A DNA stretch of 27,224 nt from DATJPR01 sp035506295 (GTDB lineage: Bacteria; Bacteroidota; Ignavibacteria; UBA10030; UBA6906): contig DATJPR010000170.1 of assembly GCA_035506295.1 (NCBI GenBank), positions 1 to 27,224 of the forward strand. Direction: 5' to 3'. The notes beneath the pieces are model-generated. The model saw only the letters and a program-made list of their open reading frames with translations. It was not told where the DNA came from and did not search any database. Shown one piece after another: positions 15,642 to 24,084 of the stretch. The position numbers were made by a program, and so were the translations under genes. Each line of letters begins with the position of its first letter. Within the stretch, counting starts at the first letter, position 1.

Positions 15642-18007
15642 GGCTGGTTGGGCTCCCGCGGGGGAGAAGGCGATGGCTCATCGATATCCCGGCCGGAGCC
15701 GCCGTCATCCTGAGGGGTTACTCCAAACGGGGCACGCCGGGCCCGCTTTCTGGGCTTCTCGACTTCGGGGTATCGCACTCTGCTGTGGTAGACGCCGACA
15801 AGAACGTTCAAGAATGCACTCTTGATGCGCGTCAGGTCTTTCAGGGTGAGCGGACATTCGTCGAGCTCCCCCTCTTCGAAACGTTTTGTGATCAGGCTCC
15901 CGATGGCATCTTCAAGCCGCTCCGGCGTCGGCTCCTCGATGGTACGGACGGCCGCTTCCACGGCGTCGGCAAGCATCATGATCCCCGTTTCTTTTGTCTG
16001 CGGCTTCGGACCGGGGTACCGATAGTCTGATTCCTTGATCTCGTCGATCTTCGTCGGGTCGGCGTCCTGCCGGGCAAGCTCCACGGCCTTGTTGTAGAAG
16101 TAGTCGATCCGCGTGGTACCATGGTGCATCGGGATGAAGTCGATGACTTCCTCCGGCAGGCCGTATTCGCGTCCGAGCGCAATGCCGTCTTTCACATGCG
16201 ACGCGATGATCAACGAGCTCATGCGTGGCGTGATCTTGTCGTGACGGCTGCGTACGGTCCTCTGATTTTCGACGAAGTATGCCGGCTTCTCGATCTTGCC
16301 GATGTCGTGGAAATAGGCCCCCACACGTGCGAGAGTTTCGTTGGCTCCGACCGCTGCGGCCGCCGCTTCCGCGAGGGTCGCCATCGCGATGGAATGATGA
16401 TACGTTCCCGGCGCCTGCACGGCGAGCATCCGGAGGATCGGGTGATTGAACTGTGCCAGCTCGAGCAGCGTCAGGTCGGTCGTCACCTTGAAGACCCGTT
16501 CGAAGAACACCAGCAGCCCATAGGTGAGCACGGGCGAGATGAGCGCGTTGAGCAAAGCATAGCCCATCTGCGTCGCCATTGACGGGAAGGAAGCGAACCG
16601 CTCAAGGCCCAGCGCAATGATTGCCAGCGCATAGCCGAGGAAGATGAAGCCCATCGACCGGAAAATCTGCGTCCGGTATCGCATGTCGCGAACGGTATAC
16701 ACCGACAGCGCGCCAGCGACAAACGCGCAGAGCGCGATGCCGTAGTCGTTCCCCCGTACGCCCGCGACCAGATACGCGATGATGACCGTGCCGTAGAACC
16801 CCACCCGGGAATCGAAGATGATGGTCAGCAGCATCGACGCCGCGGGGACGAAAATCAGAAACTCGATCGGCGCCGTTGTCGTCATCTCCCGCGCGAGATA
16901 GGCGAACACGCCCTCCAGCAGGATCAGGAGCGCTATGAGCGTCAAGCGACGGTTGTTCGAAAAGATCCGCTTGCGGAACAGATGGAGATAGATGCCGTAC
17001 AGGCAGATCACGATCAACACGTGGAGAAACGTCCCGAGGAATTGCCACGGCGAGCTTCCTTCCGGTCCGCGTTCGGCCTTCGCTTTCCGCAACGAGTCGA
17101 GGCGGAGTTTGATCTCCGGCGTGATGCGCTCATGCTTGGAGACGATGCGCTCGTTTTCCTGGACGAACCCCGCCGTGCGCGGCACGGCATCGACCGCAAC
17201 CTGGACCGCCTGCTCCGTCGCATCCTGATTGTATTTGATATTGGGGGCGAGGTTCTGAACCGCGATCCTGTAGGCGAGGTCAAGGGCCTGGGGCTCATTG
17301 CGGAGCCGGACCTTGAGAGCCTGTTCGAGGAGGGTGATCACTTCCCCCTGATCAAGAAATCTCACCCCGGGAATGATCTCTTCCGTCGTGCCGTGCCGGA
17401 GAGCGATCTCCGTGCGGTTGAGCATCGTCTTGGGCCGATCGAGGATCCCCTCACGCTGATAATCCTGCACGACGGCATCAATGTTTTGTTCCAACGACGA
17501 GAGATGTCCGTTCTCGATCAGCGACGGGATGACCTGCCAGTCCTGATCGGTAAGGGGGAGCGAGAGCCTCGCTTCTGCCCGTGCGTATTCCGAGGAATCG
17601 GTCGATTTGTCTGAAAGATTCCGCCGCACGTCCATCATGTACACGTCGTGAAGCCGTGCCACTTCGCGAAGCTGGCGGAAGAACCCGGCGATCTGTGCCA
17701 CGTCCCGGTCGCTCTCCGCACTGTCACGCTCGAAGACGTCGTAGACATTTTTCCGCGCCGCCGCGACATCGCGCTGGTATTCCGCCTCTTCCCTCAGGAT
17801 CGGGAACGAAAACGGCGCGATCAGGTCATTTTGCGCCCAGATGGCGCCGACCTTGTACTCCAGCTCGATGGACTCGCCGTGCGGAAACAGAAGGGCCAAC
17901 AGGAGAGACAACAGAAGAGCGATGAGGATTTTCGAAACGACCGTTTTCCCCAGGTACACTTTCTTCAGGAGGGCGAGGATATCGATTCGATGAAGTTCTT
18001 CAGCCAT
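15638..18007 (-). CDS. PgpH/YqfF-type 7TM-HD phosphohydrolase (probable cyclic-di-AMP phosphodiesterase)
   Basis: A 789-residue membrane protein with the architecture of the 7TMR-HD family. There is one N-terminal membrane helix (about 24-41), a large extracytoplasmic domain (about 45-320), a seven-helix region (about 325-505) and a cytoplasmic HD domain (about 530-690). HD residues visible are His537 (GTYHHS), His567-Asp568 (YFHDIGK), His604 (IIASHVKDG), His628-His629 (MHHGTTRIDYFY) and Asp681 (MLADAVEAA). Characterised members such as Listeria PgpH hydrolyse c-di-AMP, a signal of osmotic and cell-wall homeostasis. No diadenylate cyclase is in the window. The C-terminus ends in a basic, then Pro/Ser/Asp-rich tail. 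The gene is coupled to xerD by ATGA. Confidence 0.93.
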   Translation of the reverse strand: MAEELHRIDILALLKKVYLGKTVVSKILIALLLSLLLALLFPHGESIELEYKVGAIWAQNDLIAPFSFPILREEAEYQRDVAAARKNVYDVFERDSAESDRDVAQIAGFFRQLREVARLHDVYMMDVRRNLSDKSTDSSEYARAEARLSLPLTDQDWQVIPSLIENGHLSSLEQNIDAVVQDYQREGILDRPKTMLNRTEIALRHGTTEEIIPGVRFLDQGEVITLLEQALKVRLRNEPQALDLAYRIAVQNLAPNIKYNQDATEQAVQVAVDAVPRTAGFVQENERIVSKHERITPEIKLRLDSLRKAKAERGPEGSSPWQFLGTFLHVLIVICLYGIYLHLFRKRIFSNNRRLTLIALLILLEGVFAYLAREMTTTAPIEFLIFVPAASMLLTIIFDSRVGFYGTVIIAYLVAGVRGNDYGIALCAFVAGALSVYTVRDMRYRTQIFRSMGFIFLGYALAIIALGLERFASFPSMATQMGYALLNALISPVLTYGLLVFFERVFKVTTDLTLLELAQFNHPILRMLAVQAPGTYHHSIAMATLAEAAAAAVGANETLARVGAYFHDIGKIEKPAYFVENQRTVRSRHDKITPRMSSLIIASHVKDGIALGREYGLPEEVIDFIPMHHGTTRIDYFYNKAVELARQDADPTKIDEIKESDYRYPGPKPQTKETGIMMLADAVEAAVRTIEEPTPERLEDAIGSLITKRFEEGELDECPLTLKDLTRIKSAFLNVLVGVYHSRVRYPEVEKPRKRARRAPFGVTPQDDGGSGRDIDEPSPSPPREPNQP

Positions 18008-18084
18008 GGCGTTCTGCGAAGTACCACGTTATGTAAACTTTAATATCGGGAGAAGGTCTCTGAATCGCAAGCTGCGCCGCCCCT

Positions 18085-19197
18085 CTACGCGTCGCGAAGC
18101 CCCGGATCCTGAGGCGATGCGTGCGCCGACATCGTTCCCATCAGCAACGCCACGGGCTTCAAGGGCACGATATGCTCGCACCCGATCTTGATGATCGAAG
18201 TGATCGGCACGGCAAGGATCATTCCCCACACACCCCACACCCATCCCCAGAAGATCAACGACAGGAGCACGGCAAGTGGACTCAAGTCCAACGAAGACCC
18301 CATCCACTTCGGCTCGACAAAATTCCCTATCACGCTGTGGAACACCACCAGCACAATCGCCAGGGCGAGGATGAAGCCCCAGGACTGCAAGCCCAGAAGA
18401 CTCGTGAGCACGGGCAGCGCCACAGCCATCAGCGGCCCGAAATTGGGAATGTAGTTGAGGAAGAACGTCAGGATGCCGATGAAGTACGGGAAATCGACGC
18501 CGAACGCGAGGAGAATGATCACGGTCGCTCCCGCGACGATGACGTTGATGATGGTTTTCGTCACAAGATACCGCCGGACCTTGGCGTTGATCATCGTCAT
18601 GATCTCCGTCAGGCGGTATGAGTCTTCCGTGGAGAACGCCTTGTAGATCTTTGCAGGAAAGTCCTCGCTCCCGAGCAGCAGGAAGATCAAAAAGAGCAGC
18701 GTCAGAAACATGTTCGCGAGGAGATTGAAGAACGAACCTGCGCCCGAGGCAAGGATGCTGGTGATCGACGAGAGCTGGACGGAATCCGCAAGTTCGACAT
18801 GCGCCACGTGCTTCCCCATCAGCGCCAGAAACGACGACGACCAGGCGTCGAACGACTGGACGAGCTTTGTCAGGTTGTCCTGGTACTTCGGCGCCTGCGC
18901 AACGATGCTCTGGACGCCGCCCGTGATGATGAGCAATATGGCCGTGAGCATGGCCGCGACGATCAACAGCACGGCTACGACACAGAGCGCGAGCGGGATG
19001 CGCCTTGCGCGAAGGATCGAGATCAGAGGTTTGAACAGCTGTGAGAGGATCAATGCGAAGACCAGCGGTAGGAGGACATCCATCAGCTCGTACAAGACGA
19101 ACACGACGCCGGTCAACGCAATAAACGCAAGGAGCGCTGTCGTGACTTTCCGGTAGTCGGTACCGGTACTGAAGAACTCCGCGCCGTTCTTGCTCAT
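18085..19197 (-). CDS. AI-2E family transporter (PerM/TqsA-like membrane protein)
   Basis: A 370-residue polytopic protein with about seven to eight membrane helices. Family features are the N-terminal hydrophobic pair (TTALLAFIALTGVVFVLY, DVLLPLVFALILSQLF), a central soluble stretch (about 100-150), NYIPNFGPLMAV near 245, and the C-terminal GNFVEPKWMGSSLDLSPLAVL followed by GMILAVPITSIIKI. Members are proposed to export autoinducer-2 (TqsA) or to act as Na+/H+ antiporters; the substrate cannot be read from sequence. ATG 19197 starts 21 nt after the Fe-S protein stop, so the two are likely co-transcribed. It ends 77 nt before the PgpH-like gene. Confidence 0.93.
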   Translation of the reverse strand: MSKNGAEFFSTGTDYRKVTTALLAFIALTGVVFVLYELMDVLLPLVFALILSQLFKPLISILRARRIPLALCVVAVLLIVAAMLTAILLIITGGVQSIVAQAPKYQDNLTKLVQSFDAWSSSFLALMGKHVAHVELADSVQLSSITSILASGAGSFFNLLANMFLTLLFLIFLLLGSEDFPAKIYKAFSTEDSYRLTEIMTMINAKVRRYLVTKTIINVIVAGATVIILLAFGVDFPYFIGILTFFLNYIPNFGPLMAVALPVLTSLLGLQSWGFILALAIVLVVFHSVIGNFVEPKWMGSSLDLSPLAVLLSLIFWGWVWGVWGMILAVPITSIIKIGCEHIVPLKPVALLMGTMSAHASPQDPGLRDA

Positions 19198-19218
19198 GGA
19201 GAGGGTCTCCCTGGAATG

Positions 19219-21198
19219 TTATTCCTGCAGAGCTTCGACAAGCAATTCGGCTATATCTTTCACCGCAACCCGCTCCGCCGCCCCGCGCTCCTTGATGCCG
19301 TCCGTCAGCATGGTCATACAGAACGGGCACCCGGTGCCGATGACGTCGGGGTTGAGCGCAAGGGCCTGGTCCGTGCGGTCCAGGTTGATTCTCCTCCCCT
19401 CCCGCTCTTCCATCCACATCCGCCCTCCGCCTGCGCCGCAACAGAAACTGCGTGACCGCGAGCGTTCCATTTCCATCGGCGCGGACCCCGTAGCTCCGTC
19501 GATCAATCGGCGCGGCTCGTCGTACGTGTCGTTGTACCGACCGAGGTAGCATGGATCGTGGAAGGTGAGCCGCCGCTTTGCCGCGGGATGAAGACGGAGC
19601 CGGCCTTCGCGGACGAGCTGATCCAGAAACACCGAGTGGTGAAGGACCTCAAAGTTTCCGCCGAACTGGCGATACTCTTTTGAGAGCGATTGCAGACAGT
19701 GAGGACACGTCACGAGGATTTTCGTGACGCCGTAGCCGTTCAGTGTGGCGATGTTCTCTCCCATCAACTGTTGCGCGAGGTATTCATTCCCCATCCTCCG
19801 CGCAGGATCGCCGTTGCATTTTTCTTCCGTCCCGAGGATGGCGAAGTCAACGCCCGCCAATTTCAAGAGCCGGGCAAACGCCTTCGTCACCGACTGATAG
19901 CGCGCGTCATACGAACCCGCGCAGCCCACCCAGAAGAGATATTCGGCGTGCTTCTTTTCCGCCATGATGGGGATGTCGAGCCCGTTGGCCCAATCGGCCC
20001 GGGAGGCGTGGGAGAATCCCCACGGGGTGAAGTTCCGTTCGAGGTTTGAGAACGTCACCTTCAACTCATCGGGGAACCGCGACTCATTCAGCACGAGCCC
20101 CTTGCGGAGATCCATGATCGTATCGAGATGCTCGATCGTCACCGGACACTCCTGCATGCAGGCCATGCACGTCGTGCACGCCCAGAGTTCCTGCTCCGTG
20201 ATGAAACCGTCGAGCAACAGATGCGCCGGCTCGTCCTTCCCGCCGGGCGCCTGCGCCATGCGTTCGAACACCCGTGCGCGGACGTCGGTCACGATCTTTT
20301 TCGGATTGAGCATCTTGCCCGTGGCGTTGGCCGGGCACACCGACGTACAGCGTCCGCATTCCGTGCACGTGTAGCCGTCGAGAAGCTGTTTCCAGGTCAG
20401 ATCCTCGATGTCGGTCGCGCCATACTTCGTAAGGGTCTCGTCGGCGAGGTTGATCGGTCTGATTGCACCCCGCGGTTCCAGCGAGCCGAAATAGACATTG
20501 GGAATCGACGAGAGGACGTGCAGGTGTTTCGAGAACGGAAGATAGTTCAGGAAGCCGAGCACAATGAGCATATGTGCCCAGAAGAATGTCCAGAACCATG
20601 CGAGCGCCGTCGTGCCGGAGCCGAAAAGCGGCGCCAGCATCGCCGAGACGACGTGCCCGGAATTTTGCACGGCCTGCGGGTCATGGGCCGCACGGGCGCC
20701 GTTCTGACAAAGCATCGTCACCATCACGGCGAGAATCAGCGAAAGGATGACGAGGGCATCCTGCTTCGAGTGTCCCGCAACGGCGAGCCGGGCGGGAGGA
20801 AACGCGATGCGTCGGATCAAGGAGACGACGACCACGACGGTGACGACGACGGCAATGCCGTCCTCCAGCATCAGCAGCGGAGCGTAGAGCACGCCCAGGA
20901 AGGCGAACGAAGCACCGGGGACGAGACCTTCGACGATGGATTCCGCGATCGCCGCGAGGAGGATGACGAACCCCCAGAAGATGAAGAAGTGGAGCAACCC
21001 GGCAAACGGCTCACGCAGCAATTTGGATTGCCCGAAGGCGACACGGAGAACGCGCGCAACCCGCGCCCACGGCCGGTCGAACCGCCCATCCTGTTTCCCC
21101 AGCTTCAGGCCCGAGATGAGCCGGCGCACCCGCATGCCAAAGAGCGTCAGGGAGGCGAGAAGAACCACCGCAAAGAGCACAGATTGAATCGAAGCCAT
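19219..21198 (-). CDS. Membrane-bound (Fe-S) oxidoreductase, HdrD/DUF224-like, ETF:menaquinone-oxidoreductase type
   Basis: A 659-residue fusion. The N-terminal part (about 1-230) is a membrane domain like the gamma subunit of nitrate reductase (five or six helices with several His, e.g. LLHFFIFWGF), probably for quinone and heme b. A ferredoxin-like domain binds two [4Fe-4S] clusters (Cys278/281/284/288 in CTECGRCTSVCP; Cys341/344/347/351 in CTTCMACMQECP). Two CCG repeats follow: Cys426...Cys461 (CNGD)...CPHC 498-501, and Cys550...CCG 586-588...CPFC 624-627. Proteins of this type pass electrons between ETF and menaquinone in fatty-acid or acyl-CoA metabolism. No etfAB is visible, so the partner is unknown. 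ATG 21198 is chosen; a TTG five codons upstream is weaker. Confidence 0.88.
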   Translation of the reverse strand: MASIQSVLFAVVLLASLTLFGMRVRRLISGLKLGKQDGRFDRPWARVARVLRVAFGQSKLLREPFAGLLHFFIFWGFVILLAAIAESIVEGLVPGASFAFLGVLYAPLLMLEDGIAVVVTVVVVVSLIRRIAFPPARLAVAGHSKQDALVILSLILAVMVTMLCQNGARAAHDPQAVQNSGHVVSAMLAPLFGSGTTALAWFWTFFWAHMLIVLGFLNYLPFSKHLHVLSSIPNVYFGSLEPRGAIRPINLADETLTKYGATDIEDLTWKQLLDGYTCTECGRCTSVCPANATGKMLNPKKIVTDVRARVFERMAQAPGGKDEPAHLLLDGFITEQELWACTTCMACMQECPVTIEHLDTIMDLRKGLVLNESRFPDELKVTFSNLERNFTPWGFSHASRADWANGLDIPIMAEKKHAEYLFWVGCAGSYDARYQSVTKAFARLLKLAGVDFAILGTEEKCNGDPARRMGNEYLAQQLMGENIATLNGYGVTKILVTCPHCLQSLSKEYRQFGGNFEVLHHSVFLDQLVREGRLRLHPAAKRRLTFHDPCYLGRYNDTYDEPRRLIDGATGSAPMEMERSRSRSFCCGAGGGRMWMEEREGRRINLDRTDQALALNPDVIGTGCPFCMTMLTDGIKERGAAERVAVKDIAELLVEALQE

Positions 21199-21277
21199 GA
21201 GTGCACCGTCCAAGAATGAATCACGGGGATTGAGGAGGAATGGAAGAACGTCAGGCGAGCGCAGGCATATCGTGACT

Positions 21278-22177
21278 TCAGGTCACGCGCATTTCTCCTT
21301 CGAGGACTGTGACCGCACGTCCGCCGATCGCGACGGCCGTCACGCGGTCGTTGTCGACATTCAGCCGGACGGTGACCCTTCCCTTCCGTCCGATCGGGTC
21401 GCCCTGTTCGCCCGTCAGCATGATGACCGGACCCACTTCCTGAATCAGGCCGCGTTCGAACAGGTAGGCGCCGAGGGGCCCATTCGCCGAGCCGGTCACC
21501 GGGTCTTCGACGATGCCGACGGTCGGCGCGAAGAAGCGCGAATGGAACGACGACGTCCGGTCGACGGTCTCCGTCGTGAAGACGCAGAGCCCTTCGATCC
21601 CCCGGTTCGCGAGGAACTGGGTCATCGCGAGGAAGTTCGGCTTCATGGCGAAGATGGTGTGAAGACGACGGATCGGAACATACAGGTTCCCGGCCTCGAC
21701 AATCGGGATATGATTGTCGAAGTCTTCGATCTGGATGTTCAGGATCCGCATGACGTCGAGCTTGTGATGCCCGGCGCGGCTGAACTCGGGAAGAGGAAGC
21801 TCGAGGATGACGCTGATGCCGTCCGCGTTCTTCTCGACCTGCACGCCCAGAACCCCGGACTTCGACTCAAGCCGGAAGGCGTAGTTGCCGGGACCGGACA
21901 TCCCCAGCATCTTCTCCTCGGCGAGCGCATGGAAGCTCGCGATCGTGGCATGGCCGCAGAGCGGCACCTCCACCGAAGGCGTGAACCACCGCACCCTCAC
22001 GTGGGCATCCGGGGTCTCGGGAGGGAGAATGAATGCCGTTTCCGACGCTCGCACTTCAAAGGCGATCCGCTGCATCTGCTGATCGGTGAGGCCGTCCGCG
22101 TTCAACACGACGCCCGCCGGATTTCCGGCGAGGGGAGTGTCGGTAAAGGCGTCGATATGTTTCAGGCGAATGTTCAT
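21278..22177 (-). CDS. PhzF-family isomerase/epimerase-like protein
   Basis: A 299-residue protein of the diaminopimelate-epimerase fold, PhzF branch. It begins MNIRLKHIDAFTDTPLAGNPAGVV, a hallmark N-terminus. The catalytic acid is Glu46 in ASETAFI, and FTPSVEVPLCGHATIAS (65-81) and the C-terminal EDPVTGSANGPLGAYL are further family signatures. PhzF itself isomerises a phenazine precursor, but most members occur outside phenazine clusters and have no established substrate. No phenazine genes are nearby. ATG 22177 overlaps the stop of the DUF4905-like gene (ATGA), indicating translational coupling. A 79-nt gap without a clear promoter precedes the Fe-S gene. Confidence 0.93.
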   Translation of the reverse strand: MNIRLKHIDAFTDTPLAGNPAGVVLNADGLTDQQMQRIAFEVRASETAFILPPETPDAHVRVRWFTPSVEVPLCGHATIASFHALAEEKMLGMSGPGNYAFRLESKSGVLGVQVEKNADGISVILELPLPEFSRAGHHKLDVMRILNIQIEDFDNHIPIVEAGNLYVPIRRLHTIFAMKPNFLAMTQFLANRGIEGLCVFTTETVDRTSSFHSRFFAPTVGIVEDPVTGSANGPLGAYLFERGLIQEVGPVIMLTGEQGDPIGRKGRVTVRLNVDNDRVTAVAIGGRAVTVLEGEMRVT

Positions 22178-23055
22178 GGTGCGGGGAACCGGTCGCGGGA
22201 GACGCCGAAAGGAACCGCCATCAGCGTCCGTCGCTCGCGAATACAGTAGAGGTTGTCGTGATAGACGAAAAATGGATCGGGAACCAGCCGGGGAATGTCC
22301 TCGTCCAGCACCTGTTTGAATATCGTATGGCCCGATTCCATGTCCAACACCCGTAGACTATGCCGGAAGTGCGGCTCCGTCTCCTCGCTGTCCGGCCGAC
22401 GTTCATGCATCGAGAGCGCGATGCGGTCTCGGCGGACGTATGACATTAACGGCCCTGCAATTTCCCGCCCTTCGATGAAGGAGGTAATTCTTGCGCGGAG
22501 CGCCGCACCCACTCCCGAGGACTCCTCCAGGACGTCGGGAAACTCGACATCATCACCCGGCGCAGCAAAGTCCTCGCTCGCAAGCTGTCCGGTCACCCCC
22601 AGAGTTTCTCCGCTGGAAAGAGATATCGCAAGATTCTCTTCCGCCGATGAAGCGAAGGGATGGCCGACAACATTCGTTCCATCGGTCCCCTGAATCACAA
22701 GATCGGGACGTTCCCAGAGCTTTGTCCCATCGGCCATATCGACGGCGATGATGCCACGATGGACCGGCAGGTCGGGACTGGAGAATCCGTGAAGGAGCAG
22801 CGTCCCGTTGAAGATTCCCTCAATACCGATCCACCACCCGTCTCCGAACTCTCCCTTGCGCCAAACCTCAGATCCGTCTCGCTGGTCGAGACAGAAGAAC
22901 TCCACCCGTTTGGTCTCCGGGTCGCGGTTTTCTCCGAGAAGGAGCGTCTCGCTCGCCACGCGGACATGCCAAATTCGTCCGGCGGCGGTGTATTCCCAAA
23001 GAGGATCGATCTTCTCTTTTCCAAAGAGATCGAAGAGACGCACAACACCCCCCAT
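22174..23055 (-). CDS. DUF4905-like uncharacterised beta-propeller-type protein
   Basis: A 293-residue protein from ATG 23055. It contains repeated strand patterns such as LDQRDGSEVWRKGEF, VDMADGTKLWERPDL and LDMESGHTIFKQVL, i.e. a D-x-x-D/S-G-x-x-x-W/F motif typical of PQQ/WD-like propeller blades. It has no signal peptide or membrane helix and is presumably cytosolic. It resembles the DUF4905 group of Bacteroidota/Chlorobiota; this assignment is from memory of the family's appearance and is not verified. Function unknown. The start has no Shine-Dalgarno sequence; TTG 23061 and GTG 23043 are alternatives. A strong promoter-like element lies just upstream, and the stop overlaps the phzF-like start. 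Confidence 0.7.
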   Translation of the reverse strand: MGGVVRLFDLFGKEKIDPLWEYTAAGRIWHVRVASETLLLGENRDPETKRVEFFCLDQRDGSEVWRKGEFGDGWWIGIEGIFNGTLLLHGFSSPDLPVHRGIIAVDMADGTKLWERPDLVIQGTDGTNVVGHPFASSAEENLAISLSSGETLGVTGQLASEDFAAPGDDVEFPDVLEESSGVGAALRARITSFIEGREIAGPLMSYVRRDRIALSMHERRPDSEETEPHFRHSLRVLDMESGHTIFKQVLDEDIPRLVPDPFFVYHDNLYCIRERRTLMAVPFGVSRDRFPAP

Positions 23056-23073
23056 TCGCAAGAATTAAGAAAC

Positions 23074-23102
23074 AAGATAAGAATGATGCGGAGGAAGGTC
23101 AA
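23074..23102 (-). promoter_or_regulatory. Promoter of the DUF4905-like/phzF transcript
   Basis: On the minus strand TTGACC (complement of 23097-23102) is followed, after exactly 17 bases, by TATCTT (complement of 23074-23079). The start codon at 23055 lies 18 nt beyond the -10, so the predicted leader is only about 11 nt and has no Shine-Dalgarno sequence. This is probably the head of the long minus-strand run that extends downstream. Confidence 0.6.
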
Positions 23103-23162
23103 TAGAAGCGATTTTTCTTGATTTCGGATGGGGGGGAAGGGGGAGGCCACACGTGGCAGAAT

Positions 23163-23786
23163 TCACGCGGAGGGAACGGTGACCCCTGATTTCCTGTGGA
23201 TTAGCTCCACCATTTCCTTTGCCGCCCGCCCCCGGTGACTCAGTGAGTTCTTCATGGAAGGGTCCAATTCGGCGTATGTCTGATTCAATCCTGAAGGGAC
23301 GAATATCGGATCGTACCCGAACCCATTCTGTCCACGCGGTTCCTCGATGATCTGTCCCTGGCACACGCCTTCCGTTTGAAGATCCCGCGAATCCCACCCT
23401 ACGAGCGCCAAAACACAACGGAACTGAGCACCGCGCCGCCTCGGAGGAACGCCACGCAGATCTGCCAGAAGCTTCGCCACGTTGTCGCGATACGTGGCAC
23501 CGGGACCTGCGTACCGGGCGGAGTAGACTCCCGGGGCGTAATCGAGATAGAAGACTTCGAGTCCGGTGTCGTCTGCGAGCGAAGGAATACCCGTCAGGCG
23601 AAATACTTCACGCGCTTTTTTCAGCGCGTTTTCCTCGAGCGTCTCGCCGTCTTCTTCGATTTGTCCCACGGAGGGAAAACCATCCAGACTCACCACCTCC
23701 ACTTCGAGGCCGGAGAATATCGATTGGAACTCCGCAGTTTTGTCCTTGTTGTGCGTCGCCAGGACTATCTGGTTTGGTGAGCCCAT
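23163..23786 (-). CDS. rdgB: XTP/dITP diphosphatase (RdgB/HAM1 family)
   Basis: Hydrolyses non-canonical purine nucleotides (dITP, XTP) to monophosphates and so keeps inosine and xanthine out of DNA. The 207-residue protein has the N-terminal substrate motif LATHNKDK (9-16), EEDGETLEENALKKA (44-58), catalytic Asp73 in ADDTGLEV, APGVYSARYAG (84-94), GFGYDPIF (155-162) and SHRGRA (183-188), all in the family order. GGGAG lies 7 nt before ATG 23786. It is 16 nt downstream of the SemiSWEET-like gene and in line with radA, so these three may form a small operon. A weak CACGTG-centred palindrome (23146-23157) follows the stop, without a T-run. Confidence 0.96.
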   Translation of the reverse strand: MGSPNQIVLATHNKDKTAEFQSIFSGLEVEVVSLDGFPSVGQIEEDGETLEENALKKAREVFRLTGIPSLADDTGLEVFYLDYAPGVYSARYAGPGATYRDNVAKLLADLRGVPPRRRGAQFRCVLALVGWDSRDLQTEGVCQGQIIEEPRGQNGFGYDPIFVPSGLNQTYAELDPSMKNSLSHRGRAAKEMVELIHRKSGVTVPSA

Positions 23787-23802
23787 GGAGAATCTCCCTC
23801 GT

Positions 23803-24063
23803 TCAACTTCTACTCGATCTCGGCCGGAATTTATAGTACAGATTCACGAGCGCGCCGATCGCTGTCAGCGAATTCAGGAGAGAAAACACCAGGTCGTTCC
23901 TCCCCACGGCATAGACGACGAGACAAATACTTCCGATCGCTGAAAGGATGAGAAACAGCGTATTCGCTCCGCATCTCCCCGCGCGAAGTGTTTCGATCGT
24001 CTGCGGCAGCCAGCAGATCACGACGAAAGAGAGACCGAGATACCCGAAGAGCGAAAATGTCAT
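23803..24063 (-). CDS. SemiSWEET-like PQ-loop transporter
   Basis: An 86-residue protein with three hydrophobic segments (about 5-20, 35-52 and 60-79). The signature WLPQTIETLRAG (18-29) carries the Pro-Gln of PQ-loop proteins in the first helix, and FSLLNSLTAIGALVNLYYKF (60-79) carries the conserved Asn of the third helix. Bacterial SemiSWEETs are three-helix half-transporters that dimerise to carry sugars; the substrate here is unknown. It starts at ATG 24063, 21 nt after radA and without a clear Shine-Dalgarno sequence, and precedes rdgB by 16 nt. Its sandwich position between two genome-maintenance genes has no evident functional reason. Confidence 0.82.
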   Translation of the reverse strand: MTFSLFGYLGLSFVVICWLPQTIETLRAGRCGANTLFLILSAIGSICLVVYAVGRNDLVFSLLNSLTAIGALVNLYYKFRPRSSRS

Positions 24064-24084
24064 GCGCAGAATGTCCGGTGATGC

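Noticed and set aside
18029..19552. 507-codon minus-strand frame overlapping the AI-2E permease and the end of the Fe-S gene
   Set aside because: Low-complexity Arg/His/Asp-rich translation in another frame of two well-supported genes; no family features.
19800..19815. First CCG module of the Fe-S protein reading CNG, considered as a lost cluster ligand
   Set aside because: As far as I recall, C[T/N]GDPARR at this point is normal for this membrane Fe-S subfamily, and the other CCG1 cysteines keep the expected spacing, so it is not evidence of decay.
21278..22177. PhzF-like gene as part of a phenazine biosynthetic cluster
   Set aside because: No phzA-E, phzG or other aromatic biosynthesis genes are nearby; isolated PhzF-family genes are common.
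23146..23157. GCCAC-AC-GTGGC palindrome after rdgB as a terminator
   Set aside because: The stem is 5 bp with a 2-nt loop and no T-run follows on the rdgB strand; too weak to call.
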